This document shows positions 12,623 through 23,843 of a DNA stretch of 64,000 nt, one piece after another. This DNA comes from Primulina eburnea. Taxonomy: Eukaryota; Streptophyta; Magnoliopsida; Lamiales; Gesneriaceae. How positions within the stretch are numbered: position 1 is the first letter of the stretch; each line of letters begins with the position of its first letter. The stretch covers positions 37,393,051 to 37,457,050 of the forward strand of contig NC_133108.1 in the NCBI RefSeq assembly GCF_022965805.1. Direction: 5' to 3'. The notes beneath the pieces were generated by a model. The model was not told where the DNA came from. It ran no database searches and was given only the letters and a program-made list of their open reading frames with translations. Made by a program: the position numbers and the translations under genes.

Positions 12623-13599
12623 TCATATTATGCGAACTAACATGTATAGAAAAGAATGGAACATGTCCAAGGAACACAACATGACGAGAGACACACAATT
12701 TTTGACTAGTTGAATCAACAAAATTATACTTTTTTTTACCAATACCATAACCCAGGAAAACACACAGAGCAGAACGTGGAGAAAACTTATTGCGCTCGAT
12801 CTGTGGTCAGAGAACAAAGTAGGCACAACCAAAAACATGTAATGAGAATAATCAGGAGCATGACCATACATTTTTTTAAAGTGTGACAAACATGAATTTT
12901 GTGAAGTTGGAATTCTATTGATCACGTGAACAACAGTAAGAATTGTTTCACCCCAAAATGCACTAGGAATATTAGAAGACAGTAAGAAAGAGCGAGTTGT
13001 TTTAACAATATGTCTATGTTTTCTTTCTGCAACACCATTTTGTTCAGTGGTTTCTCTACACGAGGTTTGACGTATTGTATCATCAGAAGCAAGCAAATGC
13101 AAGAAATCATTAGACGTGTATTCACCCCCCAAATCACAACGAAAGCACCTGATGACAGGTGAATGTCGCTTTTTCACAAGAGCTTTAAAATCATTGAAAA
13201 TAGCAAGATAATCAGACCTATGTTTCATCAGATAAACCCAACAATAACGAGTGCAATCATCAATAAAAGAAACATAATATCTCGACCCACCTTTCGTGGG
13301 AACAGAAGATGGTCCCCACACATATGAATGAACAAGATCAAAAGGAGTAGGAGAAAAAGATATACTTTTATAAAAAGGTAATGCCGAAAATTTTCCAGTT
13401 TACAACCACTACAACCAGAAATATCGTGAATTTTCAAAGTTCCTAGTGCTCCTGTAGACGCTAAAAAATTCAAATGAGACGCGGAAACGTGTCCTAGACG
13501 ATTATGCCATAAACAAATAACAGAAGACGACTTATTCAAGCGAAAAGAAGAGAGATCCACACTAGATGGTGCAACATCTGGTACTCTGAGATAATCCAA
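12623..13599 (-). pseudogene. copia GAG-pre-integrase and integrase core, frame-broken
   Basis: In one frame LWHNRLGHVSASHLNFLAS is the H-H part of the HHCC zinc domain, with the Cys pair shortly after. A second frame (12623-13321) carries the catalytic core: FIDDCTRYCWVY (first Asp), RCDLGGEYTS (second Asp) and NGVAERKHRH (the catalytic Glu), then FWGETILTVVHVINRIP. Integrase inserts the cDNA. The domain is split by at least one frameshift near 13228-13321 and loses frame again towards 12700. Confidence 0.8.
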
Positions 13600-13688
13600 A
13601 ACATAAAGTCCCCCTTGTCTACGGCCTGTCCCAATCAGCCTCTGAGATCACGGGTCCTGCACATAACAATTTGAAGAAGAGAAGTAGA

Positions 13689-14057
13689 CTAAGTATCCAG
13701 ATTCACATAATTGACTGACCAAAACAAGATTAAGTGTAAGATTGGGAATATAATATACATCAGGAAGAGATAACAACACGTAACAAGAGAACCAATGCCT
13801 ACTAATGGCATTGGTGTATCATCAGTAGTCACAATTTCAATGGAAGAAATGTGAGACAAAGAAATAAAAGATGACAAATCAGGATACATATGATGAGATG
13901 CTCCAGAATCCAAGACCCAGATGACGAAGATATACCTGAAGTGCCAGAGGATGACAAACCTATATGTCAAGAAGCTGATATAGCATGAGGCTGTGAAGAG
14001 AAGAACTGTTGAAACTGCTCGAACAAATACGGATCCAAAGACGGTGCACAACTGCAT
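13689..14057 (-). pseudogene. copia protease region
   Basis: The minus frame contains WVLDSGASHHMYPDLSSF, the aspartic protease signature (DSGA) that in copia elements cleaves the polyprotein. The surrounding frame is out of phase with gag and integrase, so no continuous polyprotein is possible. Confidence 0.7.
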
Positions 14058-14089
14058 TGTTAAACTGAGGTGATCGATATGTCCACTAG

Positions 14090-15033
14090 TTTGATGGATT
14101 ACCGGGTTTCCATGGAGTGTTCTGATATGGCTGCTGCTGCTGTGGTTTCCATGGAGGGTTCAGAGATGGCTGATGCTGTTGTTGTGGTTTCCATGGAGTG
14201 TTGTTTGGTCGTCGTTGTTGCTGTTGTGGCTACACTTTTCCTGTACTCAACAATAGTGGGCATTGAGCTTTCCACTGTCCCTTCTCTTTACAAAAAGCAG
14301 ACTCATCTTGAGAAACCTTCGTATTCGACATGTTTTGATGATTAGCTTGAGGTCGTTGAGGAGATGCAAAGACAGATGGTGTAATTGGGATTGTCCCTTT
14401 GTCAACGTGAGACTTAAGACGAATCTCTTCAGCTAACAATTCACTTACAATCGAGTCAACAGAAAGAAGAGAGTTGTGATGAAGAATCATCCCACGCAAA
14501 CCCTCGAAATCATTCCGAAGTGCCATCAAAAACTGTACCAAGCGATGTTCTTCTCTCCGAGCAATATAAGGTGAGAATGCTCGCAATTCTGTAGATTCTG
14601 TTAATGTCCATTGATCACAGAGTGTCGACATGGCAGAGTAAAAATCTTGGATGCTCATATCTTTCTGGTGAAGAGCACGAATATCTGTCTCTAGTTGATA
14701 TTGTTTGGCAAAATTAGACTGTGTATACAAGCGTGCCAGATTATCCCAAACCTCCTTAGCAGTCTCGTATTTTGCCAATTGAGCACCTATTGAGTGCGCA
14801 ACAGAATCATTAATCCACGTAATAATCTTCGAATTATCTGCCTCCCAAACATCCAATGACACAGCATAATCAGGGTTCGTCTGGTCTGTAGGCTTGTCTC
14901 GCACACCTGTGACATAGCCCCACATCGATTTGCCCCGCAAAAAAATCTTCATAACATAACCCCAATACGAATAATTTTTTCCATCCAATTGAACACTAAC
15001 TGATTGAAGAGGATCATTTTTACGAGTAGCCAT
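14090..15033 (-). pseudogene. copia gag (capsid) with decayed zinc knuckle
   Basis: The ATG at 15033 (MATRKNDPLQ) opens a 267-codon frame to 14230. It matches copia gag: a LDGKNYSYWGYVMKIFL N-terminal block, then a UBN2-type capsid region (VWDNLARLYTQSNFAKQYQL and IQDFYSAMSTL). The zinc knuckle is damaged: the expected CX2CX4HX4C reads FCKEKGQWKAQC, having lost the first Cys and the His. Beyond the stop, another minus frame over 14090-14230 keeps a three-copy Pro/Gln repeat of the type PPWKPQQQ, which belongs to the linker before the protease. Capsid function is unlikely. Confidence 0.8.
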
Positions 15034-15142
15034 GATGCCAAAACCAAACAAAATCGAACGAGTAAAACAAAACACAATGCAGAGAAGAAATCATATGTGA
15101 TTAATAGTTCTTCTCTACGATTGACAGATCCATGAGATGGAG

Positions 15143-15154
15143 GCTCTGATACCA
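15143..15154 (-). other. Primer-binding site (initiator tRNA-Met)
   Basis: TGGTATCAGAGC is read on the minus strand directly abutting the 5' LTR. It is complementary to the 3' end of initiator tRNA-Met. Confidence 0.85.
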
Positions 15155-15305
15155 TGAAGAAATAGAGAGTGAGCGAAAAGCTCAAGTCGCAGTATTGTAA
15201 AACTGAATAAAGAATACAAAGAAATATGTTTATATAGCTAGGGTAAACACAAAAGAGTAAAATGACTAATCTACCCTTGAGAGCTAACAATAATATATTC
15301 TAACA
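15155..15305 (-). repeat. 5' LTR of the copia element
   Basis: 151 bp. On the plus strand it starts TGAAGAAATAG and ends CTAACA, immediately followed by the aactt target duplication. Confidence 0.88.
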
Positions 15306-15318
15306 AACTTTCATCTCA

Positions 15319-15689
15319 TCTCTTACTATTTATTAAGGCTGAGTAGGTTAGAGTAACTTCCTTGGTCTGTTTTTTAAAATACCTAAAATACCCTTCACCT
15401 CCACTCTCTACATTACTAATTATATATTAATAAAGTGTTAAAAAATAAAAGCAAGTCACATGTAGTTTAGTGGATAAAGCCTATGTTTCTTAATCATGAG
15501 GTTGTAGGTTCAATTTTTGCTTAGGTCTTTTTTATTCTTTTTTAATTTATTTTTTAGTTCATATATCAAAATTATAATGTAGTCACTCATTATTTCTTAT
15601 AAATATATTTTGATCCTCATTTAAATATAAATCAAATAAATTATAAAAACATATCGTACAAGCACGCAAAGCGTGCGTCGTTGTACTAG
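15319..15689 (+). mobile_element. Small non-autonomous Helitron
   Basis: The 5' end reads TCTCTTACTATTT directly after an A. The 3' end has a GCACGC-AAA-GCGTGC hairpin (about 15661-15676), then a short spacer and CTAG (15686-15689), followed by T. TC at the start, a hairpin about ten bases before a CTRR end, and insertion between A and T without target duplication are the defining marks of Helitrons. At 371 bp it has no Rep/helicase coding. It contains a tRNA-like block. Confidence 0.75.
15462..15530 (+). other. tRNA-Lys(CUU)-like block inside the Helitron
   Basis: The sequence keeps an A box (TAGTTTAGTGG), an anticodon-loop-like TTCTTAA (anticodon CTT), and a B box (GGTTCAATTT) at tRNA spacing. 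The stems, including the acceptor, do not pair well, and a T run follows. I read it as a decayed tRNA-derived sequence or SINE head, not a working tRNA gene. Confidence 0.5.
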
Positions 15690-15766
15690 TAAGAAATTAT
15701 GGTTTCACAACTTATTCTTCAATCAAAATGTATTGTGTTATTTTTTTCTCAACAAATCTCCAAGTC

Positions 15767-15770
<4 letters not shown>

Positions 15771-15845
<75 letters not shown>
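15771..15845. repeat. (AT)n microsatellite
   Basis: About 37 uninterrupted dinucleotide units. Confidence 0.97.
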
Positions 15846-15847
<2 letters not shown>

Positions 15848-16893
15848 GGGCAAACAGCTCAAGTCCCCACTTTGGGTGTGCCCCGATTAACTCTTTTAAA
15901 AATTATTATAAAGAAGAGAAAAACATTAAACACAATTGATCATAACTCATGCCAGCACTCGTCACCTCTCGTTCCAACCTCATTCTTCGTCGACCTTCGC
16001 TCCTCATCGCCCCCCTATGACCGTTGATGTTCCTAGCCTCGAGTTCTTAGCTTAAGTAGTTCAGGTGAGGTAAAATTCTATTTATGAGTTATTCAAGAGG
16101 GTCTATATTATTAGCTTCGCACTTAACTTCATTTTTCTCAAGACCACTACTGTTTATATATAAGGCTGCTTTGCTAGATGAATAATGGAAACTGCATTCA
16201 CGTGAATTCAAATTTATGATATGGGATACGATATATATTATAGTATAAAAATATTTTACCACAGCAAAATTTATAAAAACAATTTATTATGAAATAGTTC
16301 ATCTTCAATTAAAAAACCAACTAATGATAATAATAATAATTAAAAAAAAATCCACATGTTTTCCCTCAAATTGGCCATGAAAGCTCATTATCTTTGATGC
16401 ACAAATGTCCAAAATGGTGGTGTCACGATCCAACGATCTTTGGATGATTTGTTCCACTTTATACAAGGCAAGGTACATAAATTATTAAGTAGCATAGCAA
16501 TTCCCTCGAGACAAGGCAACTGAAGATCAATAAAAATTTAATAACTCACTTTATTAGACCACTTTATTTCTAAATTCGTATTGAATCCAAACTAATTTAA
16601 AGCCGAGTATCTTTTATGAAAAATATTTCTTCCATTTATCGTCTTCATTCTTAATACTCGAACCTATATGTTGTTGAAAGTCGATATGTCGTTGATATGC
16701 GTTGTGTGTATGTACAATTTATAAAATAAAATTTTAAAATTATTAATTTAGAGACATTGTGTTAGGTAGGGGATACGGATTGTTGGCTTTCTGTTTTACG
16801 TGGATTGATGTTACACCACCATTACTGTGTAACTCCACTACGCATGAGTACGAGAGATTGACCATAATGATTTTAATGTGACAACTGCTGTGT

Positions 16894-16936
<43 letters not shown>

Positions 16937-17110
16937 TTTGTTACCCAGCACATGAGGTGCAGGGTAACATGAGCACCGCCTACGTGGCGGTGCATGATTG
17001 ATCAGTCTTTTTTTTAAAAAAACAAAACAAAAAATTTTGTGTGGTTGTGGGCGTGCCACGTAAGCAGGCGCCCACAGGTGTGCAGGAAAAGAGTGTTCAG
17101 GGTATCATTG

Positions 17111-17177
<67 letters not shown>

Positions 17178-17604
17178 TAAATTTACTATTTTATCATTTT
17201 TTTTATTTTACGATTTGTCATATCCATGAAATTTTTTAAGACAATTTTGAATACTAATTTACAGACATAAGTCTGGAAATAAATTTGCCTTAATAAAAAA
17301 AATATTATCTCTTGATATCTTGATACATGAGGTAAAGCAAAGAAACATTTCGATATTTTTTAAGTCACTTCAAACTAAGTAATCAAACAAACAGAAATTA
17401 TGCATTACATGTTTAAGAATTAACGAAATATCACAAAAATAAGAAATTGAAAAATACATGTTAAATAAAAAATAATGTTGCGTATTGTTAGGTCCACATT
17501 TATGTATGATATAATTCAGACATATTTTTTTTATAGATATTTGAAATTATGTTTAAATAAGTAACATAAGATATATACATATATATATATATATGAATTA
17601 TATA
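15846..17604. other. Intergenic DNA with further AT microsatellites, no gene
   Basis: Uninterrupted TA runs lie at 16896-16933, 17114-17173 and about 17575-17595. Between the first two (16934-17113) sits a GC-richer block containing partly self-complementary pieces (GTTACCC...GGGTAAC and GCCTACGTGGC). It may be a small element inserted in TA, but no clear terminal repeats were found. Confidence 0.5.
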
Positions 17605-19017
17605 TGTTGGAACTTTTCAAGTTCGCAATCTTGATTTTGATGATGACAAAATTTGTTAATTGTGTTACTAATGATCTACCTTGGTGTGCAGCATCTAGGA
17701 TCACTCACGAGATGTTTACATCGCAAAAGCGAAGACCCAACTGATCGCACAAAATGAATCAGTCTAACTGGTTACGTCAATTGAGCAGTCCAGCTGATTG
17801 TCCAGTTGATAGGTGATTCAGCAGGAAAACCTCAAAAGCATGGCCAGCCGAATGAGTGTTCAACTGATGAACAAACCCAGCTGATGAGTCCAACTGAACG
17901 AAGTGTGAAATCAGTTCCACTGACGAGTCAACTGATTTCACCAGCCCAACTGAAAGATCAGTTCAACTGACCAGTTCGAAGCATCAGTTAGAATCCTTCA
18001 GTTATGGATGAAGACAAACTCTTTCAAGTGGATTCCAGCTGTACGTGAAGATACAAAGCCATTATACAGTCAAAGGACAATAATGGACGTTGCATCAGAG
18101 CATTAAAGACAAAACGCTTCAGAAGGGCAGTCGAAAAGTCGAGACACAAAGTCTAAGAAGCCGATTCAAATGCAACGGATACAATAATTGAGTCTCACTG
18201 TACGATAAGTTTTCCCCCCTATATAAGGAAGAGATCAGTGAAGACTCAGTAAGAACATAACAAGAAGATAACCCAAGAAAAAGAGAGAAGGGCACGCTTC
18301 AAAGTTATATCAGCTTGAGAGAAGCATTCAGCCCAGTCGAGGGATCTCTTCACAGGTATATCAGCTTAGATTAGAAGCATATTTCCCTCAGTGTGTGAAA
18401 ACAACCTTGTTCAGTTCTCACACACACAAACACTCTTATTACCCAAAAACAATCTTGTACAAAGACGTTAAACTTGTGTATGTAGTCTTTGACACATAGA
18501 CGTTAAAGAAGTGTTGGCTGGAAAGTGCTGCCTTCAGTCATAGCTAGGAGTTCAGTTTAGGCAGTGGGTAAGTCCTAGCTGAGTGGGTTTGTACAAGTAG
18601 TTGTATAAATCAAAGTCTTCTAGTGGATCCTATCCGTGGAGATAGAAGGGGTGACGTAGGAGCAGTTGAAGTCTCCGAACATCCATAAACATATCTTGTG
18701 TATTTAACTGATTAACTACTGCTTTAAAAATGTTTTGATCAGTTGGAGTATTCGTCAGTTCAGTTACCACCGTAACTAAACTGAAGAATGCAAAAACTAA
18801 TCTAGTCTCCTTCAGTTAGTCAGTTTACATAAGTTAAATGTTTTCTTATATAACAGTATTCTTCACGAAGGATTACTTCGAGTTTCTTCCGCTTGGTTTT
18901 AACCAAACTCGATTTAATTCATCGGTGTTAATATGATTAGAACACGAGCTATTGAAGCTCATTGGAGATTTTCGAGTGCGATATGTCTTCGAAGGCACTA
19001 GTACAAACGATCCTTCA
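17605..19017 (+). mobile_element. Solo LTR, TGTTGGAAC family, TSD atata
   Basis: The 1413-bp block starts TGTTGGAACTTTTCAAG and ends CCTTCA, flanked by atata at 17600-17604 and 19018-19022 (a weak signature, since the site is AT-rich). CTATATAAG near 18219-18227 would be the LTR TATA box. The 17750-18000 part is rich in irregular CAGTTGAACTGA-like motifs. No PBS, PPT or coding follows, so it is read as a solo LTR left by recombination. Related sequence lies at 33960-34990 and at 63316 to the window end. Confidence 0.7.
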
Positions 19018-20278
19018 ATATATATAAATCATATTTTAAGAAAATGGATTTGAATTTCAACGAAGCACAATGAAGAAGAAATTGAAAAATTGTATGTTGC
19101 TACTTCATGTTTGTTACATATGGATGTCATATAAAATGTCAATATTTCTCAAATAATAAAATTGTTTTTCAAAAAGAAAAAATTCTTCATTAAATACATG
19201 AAAAAACAAATTGTGGATAATTCTCATTCTATTTATAATGGTACGAGAACAATTCTAAAACTTTGTGGACACAATAGATCAATTTTGTGCAATTTTTTTG
19301 TAAATTGAAACATTGAGCCATTTGCACTTTATTTCCTTCAATATTATCTTGATTTATTTCGATGTGGCTAACACTTTGTTTTTGACCTTCTTTTTTTTTG
19401 GCAAAGTCACTAACCACCTCATTCATAAGATATATGATGGTATCAAAAAAAAACTCATCGTAAAATAAATTTACTTAGCCAAATAGTTTAAATTCAAATA
19501 AAATTCTACAATATTATCAAATTAATTTTGACTATCATAAAATAATAATGAAATCTAAACATTTGTATTAGATGAGATATTGAAAAAACAAATACTTTGA
19601 CATATATTTGAATGAAATCTCATATGTATATCTGAATTACATTATAATTACCTCTTCTCAAAAATTTTAAAATACAATAATAAATTTGTATGCCATTCTA
19701 CAAGATATAAAATATTATAAAACAAAATGTAAACTCGATAGAAGAAAACATGTTTTTGTCTATACACAACAAATGAGATGAAACTATATCATCCTCATGG
19801 TATGATGCGTGCAATCATTATTATTCCAAATATTCTAAAAAAAATGATGAATGAGATGACTTTCCTTAATTGCGTCGAATTAAATGATGACACAGTTCTA
19901 AGATATTGTAATTTGAAAAGATTTTCAAGTATTTTTTTCCCACGATGATTGAGAAATAATTGTTAAAATTTATTGACCTTATATCTATAGGTTGATAATA
20001 TTGATACTAAATATATAAAAATGATATTACATATATCATGATGTTTGAAGAAGTTGTGATATCATTCATCGGTTATGTTGTTGAAAAGTATATTGGTTAT
20101 ACATATTTTTAGTCATAAATGAAAACTTATGACGATTAAAAGCATTTTTTCTTAGGAATCATAGTTGACGGTTATAAAAAAATTGAAAAATCATTCAACA
20201 ACAAAATAAATAGTCAGAAAAAGAAGATCACCGAATAAAAACAATGTATAAAACCAAAAAAATGTTGTGATACGGAAG
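19018..20278. other. AT-rich intergenic DNA, nothing recognised
   Basis: No coding similarity, RNA gene or TE terminus was identified. Confidence 0.5.
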
Positions 20279-20283
20279 CAAAA

Positions 20284-21710
20284 TGTGAGAACCAGATTTT
20301 TCCACCTTGTAAATTAAATAACTTTAAGGAAAACTTTAGCATAAGATTTTAATTTGTATAAAAATAAGATTTAGACTTTGGGGAAATATTGGTTAGAAAT
20401 ATTTAAGCCAATAATATTATGTACATGCATACATATTTCGAAATTAGGGGGGAGAATATTTACAAGACTGAGTACCATACAAAATACAAGGAACTTAGGC
20501 ATGATGTGGCAAGAGAATTTCGAAATTGGTACAATATTTATGCCTAAATATGAGATGCTTAGATCCTAGGAAGCATACCATGAAATTGGAAGCAAATCCC
20601 CTCACTTGGACTCAATATTTTCGAAAATATTAAGGGCAAAGGAATCAAGATTTAAATCCCATGGAATTGGAAGATAATCTCACAAATTAAGCAGCATAAT
20701 TTTCGAAAAATGGCAAGGAATATTGGAGCAAATTTTTGAGATTTGGGCACAAATTTTGGTAATGATTTAACCACCAAATTTAGCTCCCTCTTCTCCCCTA
20801 TAAATACCACACCACACTATTCAAATCCCCACACCAAAATTCGAGACCCTTGCTTTTTGAAATTCAGCACCTTGTCCTAGCCGAAACCCTGCACAAATTC
20901 GCCCAAGAAATCGAAGCCGAAGCGCCGTCCGACCGAAGAACGAGGAACGACCCAATCCCCAAAGTTGTGCACCACATTTTTAGCATCATTATATACGGTA
21001 AGTGGGCTGTTTTAAAGGTTTAAAATTTCAGATATATGCATATGTGATTTTTCGGTATTTTTGAAAATACAGTCGAGTACATATTCTTTCCTACTCCTTT
21101 TCTTGTGTCGAATTGTCATACTGTTTTAAGCACTGTGAGGAGTCGACTGTATATAGGTGGGAATCCCAACCATGACGTACCCTTACGCGGTGGGGGATAT
21201 AACCGCTATACGGCCTCGCCCCCTTAGAGGAGTAAAAATTAGGGACTGACGTCAGTAAACCATAGAAAGTTGGATAAATCACAGTGGCTGGTAAATGTTA
21301 TGCATGTTTATGAAGTATGTATGCAAGTCATGTGTTTCGAAATTTATGCATGTTGTCTCTATTGTGCTCGATTTTCCCCCATTTACTGAGTATTCCCAAG
21401 TACTCACCCCCTTACAACCCTTCTCAGATAAGCCCGAAGAACAGGTCGAGGACGAGGAGTCCGAACAATTCTGGGGATGGTGATGATTCAAGAGTCTAGA
21501 TAGAGTTTAAGTTTATTATTGTTATTATGCAATTTACGCTTCCGCATTGAATTCTGTCTTTTAAGTTATTTCGATATTGTAAAGACAATTTTATTGAGAT
21601 TATGATTTATAAACTGGATTCGGTGTAAACTGTGCTACGAAAGGCTTGTCGTTTTAAATTGTGTGATTGCAAACGACGCCGGTGTCAACTCCGAGTTTCG
21701 GGGCGTGACA
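20284..21710 (+). mobile_element. Solo LTR of a gypsy-type element, TSD caaaa
   Basis: The 1427-bp block starts TGTGAGAACCAGA and ends CGGGGCGTGACA. The identical pentamer caaaa flanks it at 20279-20283 and 21711-21715. TATAAATA at 20799-20806 is placed as an LTR promoter would be. The interior has no protein domain and no PBS or PPT, so unequal recombination between two LTRs is inferred. The TGTGA...GTGACA ends are typical of plant Ty3/gypsy LTRs. Confidence 0.8.
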
Positions 21711-21715
21711 CAAAA

Positions 21716-22133
21716 TACGAGCATGTCATATCTCAAAGGATGATTGTAAATAAGATAATAGGTATTGAAGAAGTTCAGATACTTGCTAAGTATACCAAAA
21801 TGGTTATATACATATTATAACAAACTACAACAAAGAGTTGTCGAGTTGTCACAATCATTCAAGAAGCAGATTGAAAAGTGTTTCATATGGCTAAGATAAG
21901 GTGTCTAATTCATATACCGTTCATGGTCGTGATTTTTTATTTTTTGTAGTTAGGTTTGTTTCAATTTATAAATGCTACTGGCCATTTATAATTCACATAT
22001 TTTAGTTATTCACGTATAACCCACGTTCATTTTTCTAGTTTATATACATCTAAACTTTGGTATCATATGAGCTATAATACAAATCATCAGCGCATACAGT
22101 ATATATATAATAACGTATTGAACATAAATATAT

Positions 22134-22182
<49 letters not shown>

Positions 22183-22252
22183 ACCAAAGTTTGGATGGGA
22201 TTTCGCGTTCAAAACATAATTATAACATCTCATACGGTCGATGAAATTTGAA
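21716..22252. other. Spacer with an imperfect foldback around AT repeats
   Basis: Arms of 17 bp (AAACTTTGGTATCATAT at 22052-22068 and its exact complement at 22176-22192) bracket about 107 nt, much of it (TA)n. No gene is seen. Confidence 0.6.
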
Positions 22253-22260
22253 CCCACTAC

Positions 22261-23040
22261 CAGTGTTCTAAAAAGCGGCAGGCGGTAGGCGGGCGGTCAC
22301 TTACCGCCTAGCGCCTAGGCGTTTAGGTGGGGCCGCCTAGGCGGTTTTTTTTTAAGCCCAAAAATCTTGTGATTTTCTATGCAATAATAAATTAATAATA
22401 TTTAGTATATAGATATTAATACGTTTTTATATATTACTAATATTGGTCAATCACTATCATATGTTTGCTACAACTTTCGTATCATCCATGATACTTCAAC
22501 ATTTTTCCGACAAAATATATAGATATTAAGTCTAAACATCTATTTCTTCTTGTTCATCTCCATATTTTTCCAACACTTTTTCTGTATCAGATTCAAACTC
22601 AAAATCCATGGTGTCTTCCTCCTCTTCATCCGATACAAATTCTTCTTCGTGAAGTTCTCTTACATCTTCGACATTTGTCTCAGCATCTTCATCTCCACCA
22701 TCAACAATCCATCCTTGTGCCATAGTTGCTTCAGTTGTAAGTAGCACATCTACTCCTTTTTCTTCTTGTCTTCTCCTCTTGTTAATGATCTTGGCATTAA
22801 ATTGAACATAGACTAAATTGTTCAACCTTCTGGTATCTAGTCTATTTCTTTTTTAACATTAAATAAAAAGTAAGAAATTAAAGGCCCAATTTTTTTAAAA
22901 AAAAACAAAACAAATCCGCCCAGGCGGCGACCGGGCCGCCTAGGCGGCCGCTTAATGTGGCAGCGCCCAGCCCCGTCGCCCAGCCAAAAATCGGTTGCCC
23001 ACCGCCTAGACGGTGTTAGGCGGCGCCTTTTAGAACACTG
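22261..23040 (-). mobile_element. Non-autonomous hAT transposon, perfect 8-bp TSD
   Basis: The terminal inverted repeats are CAGTGTTCTAAAA at the left and its complement at the right. The 8-bp target duplication cccactac is perfect (22253-22260 and 23041-23048). An 8-bp duplication and CA...TG ends define hAT elements. The subterminal regions are GC-rich and repeat the palindrome CCGCCTAGGCGG and variants, as hAT subterminal transposase-binding regions do. At 780 bp it keeps only the 3' end of a transposase gene. Confidence 0.9.
22532..22825 (-). pseudogene. C-terminal fragment of hAT transposase
   Basis: The open frame begins NNLVYVQFNAKI and continues through AQGWIVDGGDED into a long Asp/Glu-rich tail. 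This matches the extreme C-terminus of plant hAT transposases just after the dimerisation domain. The zinc finger, the RNase H-like catalytic core and the dimerisation domain are absent, so the fragment cannot transpose the element. Confidence 0.7.
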
Positions 23041-23048
23041 CCCACTAC

Positions 23049-23843
23049 TAGAATCTTGGTCCTTGGAGCCTTGAACAAAAAAAGATTCTCTTACAAACTC
23101 TAAATTTATTACTAACATAAAAAATGATTGTATCCTAAAATCGCTTGCAATAACTGTTTACTGACTACATTCATCTACGAGACAATGCTACCGTAAAGAT
23201 GTATGATCAACTTACAAAGAACTGTCTAAAACTTGTTTAAACCTCAAATGCTCGGAACAAGAAGGAATAAAATCGACTTCAATAAAAATGCTTGTGAATT
23301 CGACCGGAAGATACAAAAATAATCAACACACTAATACTAACACCCTGGATTTAATGAGAAAATCCAAAAACAGTACCATGACTAGAAGATGCAGAATTGT
23401 CTCATAAACGCTCTTTGATTTTATTACTCATCGACATTTCCATTAACATTTAATACAAATTTGGAAAATGTACACATTTCCTCATCACTATAAGTAATCA
23501 TAATGCTGAACCATGAACAAAACCAATCTTTGTACACGAGAGTGTTGTGATCTAAACTACAGCTACAAAACCACATCCTAGTAATAATTCACACCTCTGC
23601 TCAGGGAAGGAAAAGCTCGAATCTAATGTGAACTTTCACCCCACTGGAGAGGAAAGAGAGAGAATGATTTAAAGAATCCACTAACTCGGACAGTTAAAGC
23701 CATGTTGCTGGATGGCTATATTCTTGCCAAATGCTGATCTATATGCTCGGCAGCTCAAAGTACTCGCACCTGAACAGTAACATTTATTTGACCGATATAG
23801 TGCACTTGTGGCCATATTGGTACCTGATTTTATCCCATCCGTA
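23049..23843. other. 3' flank and probable 3' UTR of the EFR3-like gene
   Basis: No separate gene is seen. The 3' UTR of the minus-strand gene ending at 23844 must lie in the right part of this interval. AATAAA-like signals occur several times on the minus strand and none can be singled out. Confidence 0.4.

Larger units (their letters stand above)
11804..15305 (-). mobile_element. Ty1/copia LTR retrotransposon, internally deleted, TSD aactt
   Basis: Two short LTRs (11804-11953 and 15155-15305, about 95% identical) bound 3.2 kb of interior, with a 5-bp target duplication aactt at 11799-11803 and 15306-15310. Reading leftward from the right LTR, the order is PBS for initiator tRNA-Met, gag, protease, integrase, the N-terminal part of RT, and a purine-rich tract (GAGGAGGGA on the minus strand) against the left LTR. 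The RT catalytic core and all of RNase H are missing, and pol is split over several frames, so the copy is non-autonomous. The gag-PR-IN-RT order identifies copia; the low LTR length (150 bp) is notable. Confidence 0.92.

Noticed and set aside
14070..14345. Plus-strand ORF with VVSMEGSEMADAV repeats
   Set aside because: Antisense reading of the Pro/Gln repeat between gag and protease of the copia element.
15462..15530. Functional tRNA gene
   Set aside because: A and B boxes are present but the stems, notably the acceptor and T-arm, do not pair, and it lies inside a Helitron.
15673..15939. Open frames of alternating Ile-Tyr
   Set aside because: They are translations of the (AT)n microsatellite at 15771-15845; the same applies near 16900 and 17114-17173.
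17750..18000. CRISPR-like or satellite array
   Set aside because: The CAGTTGAACTGA motifs are irregularly spaced and part of an LTR in a plant genome; no repeat-spacer regularity.
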